From assembly GCF_003369795.1 (NCBI RefSeq), contig NZ_CP026730.1:1302001-1366000 (forward strand): a stretch of 64,000 nucleotides of DNA, written 5' to 3'. Below are positions 59,641-64,000 of the stretch, piece after piece (the stretch's first letter is position 1; every line of letters begins with the position of its first letter). The position numbers were made by a program, and so were the translations under genes. A model generated the notes under the pieces. It had not been told where the DNA came from and searched no databases. It worked only from the letters and a program-made list of their open reading frames with translations. Source of the stretch: Streptomyces sp. CB09001. Lineage in GTDB: Bacteria > Actinomycetota > Actinomycetes > Streptomycetales > Streptomycetaceae.

Positions 59641-61479
59641 TTGGCCAGCAAGTCCTCCACGCGCCTCGCCGCGCTCACCGTCGCCGCCGTCTGCTCGGCG
59701 GCGTCCACCGTCGTCCTCACCACGCCCGCGCACGCCGCCTCCGCAGCGGCCGGCCCGGTGCGGATCCACGACGTCCAGGGCAGCACCAGGCTGTCGCCGT
59801 ACGCCGGCCGGCAGGTCACGGACGTGGCCGGAATCGTCACCGGCGTCCGCGGCTACGGCTCCTCCAGGGGCTTCTGGATGCAGGACCCGCTGCCGGACGC
59901 GGACCCGGCCACCAGCGAGGGCGTCTTCGTCTTCACGAGCAAGGCCCCCGAGGTCGCCGCCGGAGACGCGGTCACCGTCTCCGGCACGGTCTCGGAGTAC
60001 GTCCCCGGCGGTACCTCCTCGGGGAACCAGTCGCTGACCGAGATCACCCGTGCGACGGTCACCGTCGTCTCGGGCGGCAACGCTCTCCCGGCCGCGACGG
60101 CCGTCTCCGCCCGCTCCGTGCCCCGCGCGTACGCCCCCGAGGGCGACGCGGCGGCGAACGGCTCGGTCAACGCCCTGACCCTGCGGCCGGGGGCGTACGC
60201 CCTGGACTACTACGAGTCCCTGGAGGGCATGAACGTCCGGGTCTCCGACGCCCGGGTGGTCGGCGCCTCGGACCCGTACACCGAGCTGTGGGTCACGGTG
60301 AAGCCCTGGGAGAACCGGAACCGCCGCGGCGGCACGGTCTACGGCTCCTACGACGACCAGAACACCGGCCGGCTGCAGATCCAGTCGCTGGGCAAGCCGG
60401 CCGACTTCCCCGACGCGAACGTGGGCGACACCCTCGCCGGCACCACCGCCGGTCCGCTGGACTACAACCAGTACGGCGGATACACGCTGGTCGCGAGCGA
60501 GATCGGCGCCCTGGAGCGGGGCGGCACGGAGCGCGAGTCGACGCGCCGGCAGAACGCCCGCGAGCTGGCGGTGGCCACGTACAACGTGGAGAACCTCGAC
60601 CCGTCGGACGACACCTTCACCGCGCACGCCGAAACGATCGTGCATCGCCTCAAGTCGCCCGACGTCGTGTCGCTGGAGGAGATCCAGGACAACAACGGCG
60701 CCACGGACGACGGCACCGTGGCGGCCGACGTCACGGTCGGCAGGCTGATCGACGCGATCGTCGCGGCCGGCGGCCCGCGCTACGAGTGGCGCGGCATCGA
60801 CCCCGTGGACAAGGCGGACGGCGGCGAGCCCGGCGGCAACATCCGTCAGGCGTTCCTGTTCAACCCGGAGCGGGTCTCCTTCACCGACCGCGCGGGCGGC
60901 GACGCGACCACCGCGACGGGGGTGCGCAAGGTGCGCGGCAAGGCGGCGCTGACCCTCTCCCCCGGGCGGGTGGCCCCGGCCGACCCGGCCTGGGAGGACA
61001 GCCGCAAGCCGCTGGCGGGCGAGTTCGTCTTCCGCGGCCGGACGGTCGTCGTGATCGCCAACCACTTCAACTCCAAGGGCGGCGACCAGGGTCTGACGGC
61101 GCAGTACCAGCCGCCGTCGCGCAGCTCGGAGACCCAGCGCCACGCCCAGGCGAAGGTGGTGAACACCTTCGTGAAGGAGATCCTGGCCACCCAGAAGAAC
61201 GCGGACGTCGTCGCCCTGGGGGACATCAACGACTTCGAGTTCTCGACGACCGCCCGCATCCTGGAGGACGGCGGGGCACTGTGGTCGGCGGTGAAGTCGC
61301 TGCCGAGGAGCGAGCGCTACTCGTACGTCTACCAGGGCAACAGCCAGGTCCTGGACCAGATCCTGGTCAGCCCGTCGGTCCGCCGCGGCCACCTGTCCTA
61401 CGACAGCGTGCACGTCAACGCCGAGTTCCACGACCAGATCAGCGACCACGACCCGCAGGTGCTGCGGTTCCGTCCGTAA
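59641..61479 (+). CDS. Secreted endonuclease/exonuclease/phosphatase-family nuclease
   Basis: Extracellular nuclease of the ExeM/NucH-like type. Signal peptide (TRLAALTVAAVCSAASTVVLTTPAHA). An OB-fold domain follows (IHDVQGSTRLSPYAGRQVTDVAGIVTGV, RGFWMQDPLPDAD). The EEP catalytic domain starts near ELAVATYNVENLDPSDD, with SLEEIQDNNG, VVIANHFNSKGGD, VALGDINDFEFS and ISDHDPQVLRF. The TTG start is set by GGAGGGATCC just upstream. 612 aa. The 300 bases upstream hold promoter-like TTGACA near 59482 but no gene. Confidence 0.9.
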   Translation: MASKSSTRLAALTVAAVCSAASTVVLTTPAHAASAAAGPVRIHDVQGSTRLSPYAGRQVTDVAGIVTGVRGYGSSRGFWMQDPLPDADPATSEGVFVFTSKAPEVAAGDAVTVSGTVSEYVPGGTSSGNQSLTEITRATVTVVSGGNALPAATAVSARSVPRAYAPEGDAAANGSVNALTLRPGAYALDYYESLEGMNVRVSDARVVGASDPYTELWVTVKPWENRNRRGGTVYGSYDDQNTGRLQIQSLGKPADFPDANVGDTLAGTTAGPLDYNQYGGYTLVASEIGALERGGTERESTRRQNARELAVATYNVENLDPSDDTFTAHAETIVHRLKSPDVVSLEEIQDNNGATDDGTVAADVTVGRLIDAIVAAGGPRYEWRGIDPVDKADGGEPGGNIRQAFLFNPERVSFTDRAGGDATTATGVRKVRGKAALTLSPGRVAPADPAWEDSRKPLAGEFVFRGRTVVVIANHFNSKGGDQGLTAQYQPPSRSSETQRHAQAKVVNTFVKEILATQKNADVVALGDINDFEFSTTARILEDGGALWSAVKSLPRSERYSYVYQGNSQVLDQILVSPSVRRGHLSYDSVHVNAEFHDQISDHDPQVLRFRP

Positions 61480-61510
61480 CCGGCCGGCGGTGGGGGCGGG
61501 TTCAGCGGCT

Positions 61511-62218
61511 TCAGCGGGGTACGAGGCCCAGCACGTGGTCGTAGCGGTTGACCGTGCTGCTCTTCACGCCCGGCCAGTCGTGCACCCGCTTCCACTGGGG
61601 CGTCGCCGAGCCGACACCGCCGCCGGGTGCGGCGAGGGCGTCGCGGTGGGCCTGCGCGCTCTGCCACTCGGCGTAGTTGAGGACGCGGGTGCCGTCGGTG
61701 CTGAGGTGGAAGTGGGCGGAGATACCGCCGGGGGGCGGGGCCGACTCGCTCTCCAGGGCCTCGAAGACGGCGTCCACCCAGGCGCGCTGCCGTTCGGGGT
61801 CGGGTCCCTCGAACTCGATGTCGACGATCACCACACAGCCCGGGACGACGGTGGCCGCCCCCGACGCGCGGCTCGTGCCGCGGTAGGGCCGGTACCGGCC
61901 GAGCTTCAGCCGTTCGATGCCCGGCACGGCGGTGTCGATCTCGTCGACGCGCTCCTGCCGTCGCGTTCCCGCGAAGGCCTCGTACGCCTGCTCGCTCGCC
62001 CACTGGGAGTAGTGCAGCAGCGTGCTGCCGTCGTGCCCGCCGTAGACGTGGTAGCCGAGCAGTTCGTCGGCGGGCCAGGGGCGGCTCTCCCAGGTACGGG
62101 AGATGGCGTCGACGGTCTGCCGTTGCCGCTCGGGGGTGCCGACCCTCCAGGTGCTGAAGAAGGGCGCCAGGACGTCGGGGCGGGCGGGACGGGGATGGGT
62201 GTGGGTGCGGCGGGTCAT
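61511..62218 (-). CDS. Antibiotic biosynthesis monooxygenase-type protein, two ABM-like domains
   Basis: 235 aa. Two ferredoxin-like ABM repeats: VLAPFFSTWRVGTPERQRQTVDAI with GYHVYGGHDGSTLLHYSQWASEQAYEAF, and VVIVDIEFEGPDPERQRAWVDAVFEAL with FHLSTDGTRVLNYAEWQSAQAHRDAL. No signal peptide. ATG 62218. Such small monooxygenases oxidise quinone-type aromatics without cofactor. A SoxR-type operator with a 19-bp promoter spacer lies just upstream, suggesting induction by redox-cycling compounds. Confidence 0.87.
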   Translation of the reverse strand: MTRRTHTHPRPARPDVLAPFFSTWRVGTPERQRQTVDAISRTWESRPWPADELLGYHVYGGHDGSTLLHYSQWASEQAYEAFAGTRRQERVDEIDTAVPGIERLKLGRYRPYRGTSRASGAATVVPGCVVIVDIEFEGPDPERQRAWVDAVFEALESESAPPPGGISAHFHLSTDGTRVLNYAEWQSAQAHRDALAAPGGGVGSATPQWKRVHDWPGVKSSTVNRYDHVLGLVPR

Positions 62219-62257
62219 GCCGGCCTCCGGTGATCGGTGGTCGTCGGTGCACACACC

Positions 62258-62288
62258 AGCCTTTGACCTCGACCAAGGTTGAGGTCAA
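62258..62288 (-). promoter_or_regulatory. SoxR-type operator in a 19-bp-spaced promoter
   Basis: Minus strand: TTGACC (-35, 62288 to 62283), exactly 19 bases, AAGGCT (-10, 62263 to 62258). The spacer holds the palindrome cctcaaccttggtcgagg (62284 to 62267, one mismatch between arms). MerR-family activators such as SoxR act on such overlong spacers. The SoxR consensus in Streptomyces is a CCTCAA/TTGAGG palindrome. Confidence 0.8.
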
Positions 62289-62417
62289 GTTGATTCCGAT
62301 CAGGAACGCGTGTCGCGAAGCGCGTGTCGCCAACCGGGTGCCGCCACCTTCCTGCGCGGCGAGGGGCCCGCGTCGCCCGACTGGAGCCCCTCGCCGCACC
62401 GCGCTCCCCCGGAGGGC

Positions 62418-62882
62418 TCAGCAGTGTCCGGGCCGGCGGCGCCGCACGAGGCCCGCCGCGACCATCACGCCCGCCACCGCCCCGGCGGCCAGCACGGCGC
62501 GCGGATGCCCGAGCCCGGCCCGCACCGCGCCGCGCGCCCGCCCGGGCGGCGTGTGCCGCTCCGCGTCGTCCCGGGCCCGGGCCGCCCTGCCGTGCGCGGT
62601 GTGCCCGGCCCGGCCCGCCTTGTCCTGTACGGCGTGCCCGGCGTGCGCGGCGGAGCTGCGCAGTTGCCCGCTCATGGCGCCGGCCCTGTCCTTCAGGTCG
62701 GCGGCCCGGGCCTTGGCGCGGCCCTTCACGTCGGCCTTGCCCGCCAGCTCCTCCACGGTGTCGCCGAGCTGGCCGCGGGTCTGTTCGATCTGCCTGCGCA
62801 GTTCGTCGGGTCCCTTGGCCCCGCCGGCCGGCTGCGCGGTGGAGCCGCTCCTCGAACCGTCCCGGCTCGTCGCCTCGGTCAT
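62418..62882 (-). CDS. DUF3618 domain membrane protein
   Basis: 154 aa. The DUF3618 block is PDELRRQIEQTRGQLGDTVEELAGKADVKGRAKARAADLKDRA, likely a coiled coil, followed by an Ala/His-rich helix and one C-terminal membrane segment (AVLAAGAVAGVMVAAGLV) with RRRR. ATG overlaps the stop of the holin-like gene. Often found with small envelope proteins; function unknown. Confidence 0.8.
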   Translation of the reverse strand: MTEATSRDGSRSGSTAQPAGGAKGPDELRRQIEQTRGQLGDTVEELAGKADVKGRAKARAADLKDRAGAMSGQLRSSAAHAGHAVQDKAGRAGHTAHGRAARARDDAERHTPPGRARGAVRAGLGHPRAVLAAGAVAGVMVAAGLVRRRRPGHC

Positions 62883-63298
62883 CGATGTGCCCTTTCCCTG
62901 ATCTGGTCCACGTCGGCCCTGACGCTGCCGAGGGTCTCCTCGGGCTTGGGTGGCACGGCCCGGCGGAGCTGGGCGCGACCGGTCATGGCCAGTACGCCGG
63001 CGATCACGAAGAGCGCCGCCGTCACGATGAGCGCCGCGGCCCAGACGGGCAGTACCAGCGAGAGCGCGGCGGTGGCCGTGCCGGCCAGGGCGAACAGGCC
63101 CACGTAGGCGATGGCGCCCGCGGCACCGAGCATTCCGCCGCCGCGCCCGGCGCGCTTGCCCTTCTCGGCCAGTTCCATCTTGGCGAGGGCCACTTCCTGA
63201 CGCACGAGCCGGGAGAGCTGTTCGGTGGCCTGCCCGACGAGTTCGCCCACGGAGTGCTGCTCGTCGTGCACCGGCCTGGTGTGCATGGTTCCGGTCAC
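62879..63298 (-). CDS. Phage holin family (Holin-X type) membrane protein
   Basis: 139 aa. N-terminal amphipathic region VGELVGQATEQLSRLVRQEVALAKMELAEKGKRAG, two membrane segments (AAGAIAYVGLFALAGTATAALSLVLP and AALIVTAALFVIAGVLAMTG) and a charged tail. This is the actinobacterial Holin-X pattern, with no phage genes nearby. GTG 63298 is chosen for the GGAGGCGGG upstream. Coupled to the DUF3618 gene. Confidence 0.83.
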   Translation of the reverse strand: MTGTMHTRPVHDEQHSVGELVGQATEQLSRLVRQEVALAKMELAEKGKRAGRGGGMLGAAGAIAYVGLFALAGTATAALSLVLPVWAAALIVTAALFVIAGVLAMTGRAQLRRAVPPKPEETLGSVRADVDQIRERAHR

Positions 63299-63430
63299 GG
63301 TGTTCCCGCCTCCTCTCGGTTCGGAGCACCCCGGGTACCCCGGGCCGAGCGGCGCTACCCCTGCCGCCGCCCGCACCGTCGCCGCCCGCACCGCCGCCGC
63401 CGCCCGCGGCTCCGCCACCCGAGCTGAAGC

Positions 63431-63459
63431 AATCCTTACAGGTATCTCGTAGAGAAATT
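63431..63459 (+). promoter_or_regulatory. Candidate promoter of dapA
   Basis: TTACAG, 17-base spacer, TAAGTA within a short AT-rich stretch about 40 bases before the dapA ATG. Matches the usual vegetative promoter only loosely. Confidence 0.45.
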
Positions 63460-63461
63460 AA

Positions 63462-64000
<539 letters not shown>

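Noticed and set aside
62879..63298. Prophage remnant suggested by the holin-like gene
   Set aside because: No integrase, lysin or structural genes nearby. Holin-X proteins are ordinary chromosomal envelope proteins in Actinobacteria.

Overview
The window is high-GC DNA with GTG/TTG starts and many 4-base stop/start overlaps (ATGA, GTGA, TTGA). Gene content and order (cobalamin cluster, an LAETG-anchored secreted protein, ectABCD, pectin and uronate catabolism, TROVE protein, dapA) are typical of a Streptomyces chromosome. From memory the order resembles the S. coelicolor SCO1847-SCO1912 stretch; this was not checked by search.

Layout. 1-9.3 kb: cobalamin (corrin ring) genes cobO-cobB-cobI, then cobM-cobL-cbiG/cobJ-cbiX-cobC, separated by an opposite-strand ZIP metal transporter. 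9.5-13.6 kb: a sortase substrate, an amidohydrolase, a small membrane protein and a class V aminotransferase. 13.9-17.3 kb: the ectoine/5-hydroxyectoine operon ectABCD, closed by a strong terminator. 17.3-26.2 kb: accessory genes: class V aminotransferase, FrnE-like DsbA protein, DUF1349 protein, ketoglutarate semialdehyde dehydrogenase with a divergent IclR regulator, GNAT protein, decayed gene fragments, a class B PBP, and a SigE-type sigma factor with a membrane partner. 26.2-46.4 kb: a secreted phosphatase followed by a plant cell-wall island: pectin methylesterase, pectate lyase, rhamnogalacturonan acetylesterase, a sugar ABC importer without ATPase, a GH43 enzyme, PmoA-like and Gfo/Idh proteins, an arabonate-type dehydratase with a DapA-family partner and GntR regulator, and a divergent uronate dehydrogenase / KdgD pair. 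46.7-51.7 kb: a DeoR regulator with a polyol ABC importer and polyol dehydrogenase. 51.7-64 kb: TerD-like protein, TetR regulator, a Ro60 (TROVE) gene with three tandem Y RNA-like genes, a PhoX-like protein, a secreted nuclease, a monooxygenase behind a SoxR-type operator, envelope proteins, and the 5' part of a dapA.

How it works together. Secreted pectinases would release galacturonate and arabinose-type sugars. Uronate dehydrogenase makes aldarate and KdgD makes ketoglutarate semialdehyde; the IlvD/DapA pair would make the same semialdehyde from pentonates. The semialdehyde dehydrogenase at 20.0-21.6 kb would convert both streams to 2-oxoglutarate.

The most interesting locus is 54.0-56.1 kb. 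Upstream of a full-length Ro60 homologue, on the same strand, are three tandem RNAs sharing a 24-nt motif inside long terminal stems. Two carry circularly permuted tRNA modules, in which a T-arm is followed by an acceptor-like 7-bp stem closed by a loop and then a D-arm. The middle one is a minimal version without the tRNA module. Bacterial Y RNAs of the YrlA type are known, but a tandem trio of two tRNA-mimic copies and one minimal copy deserves direct study.
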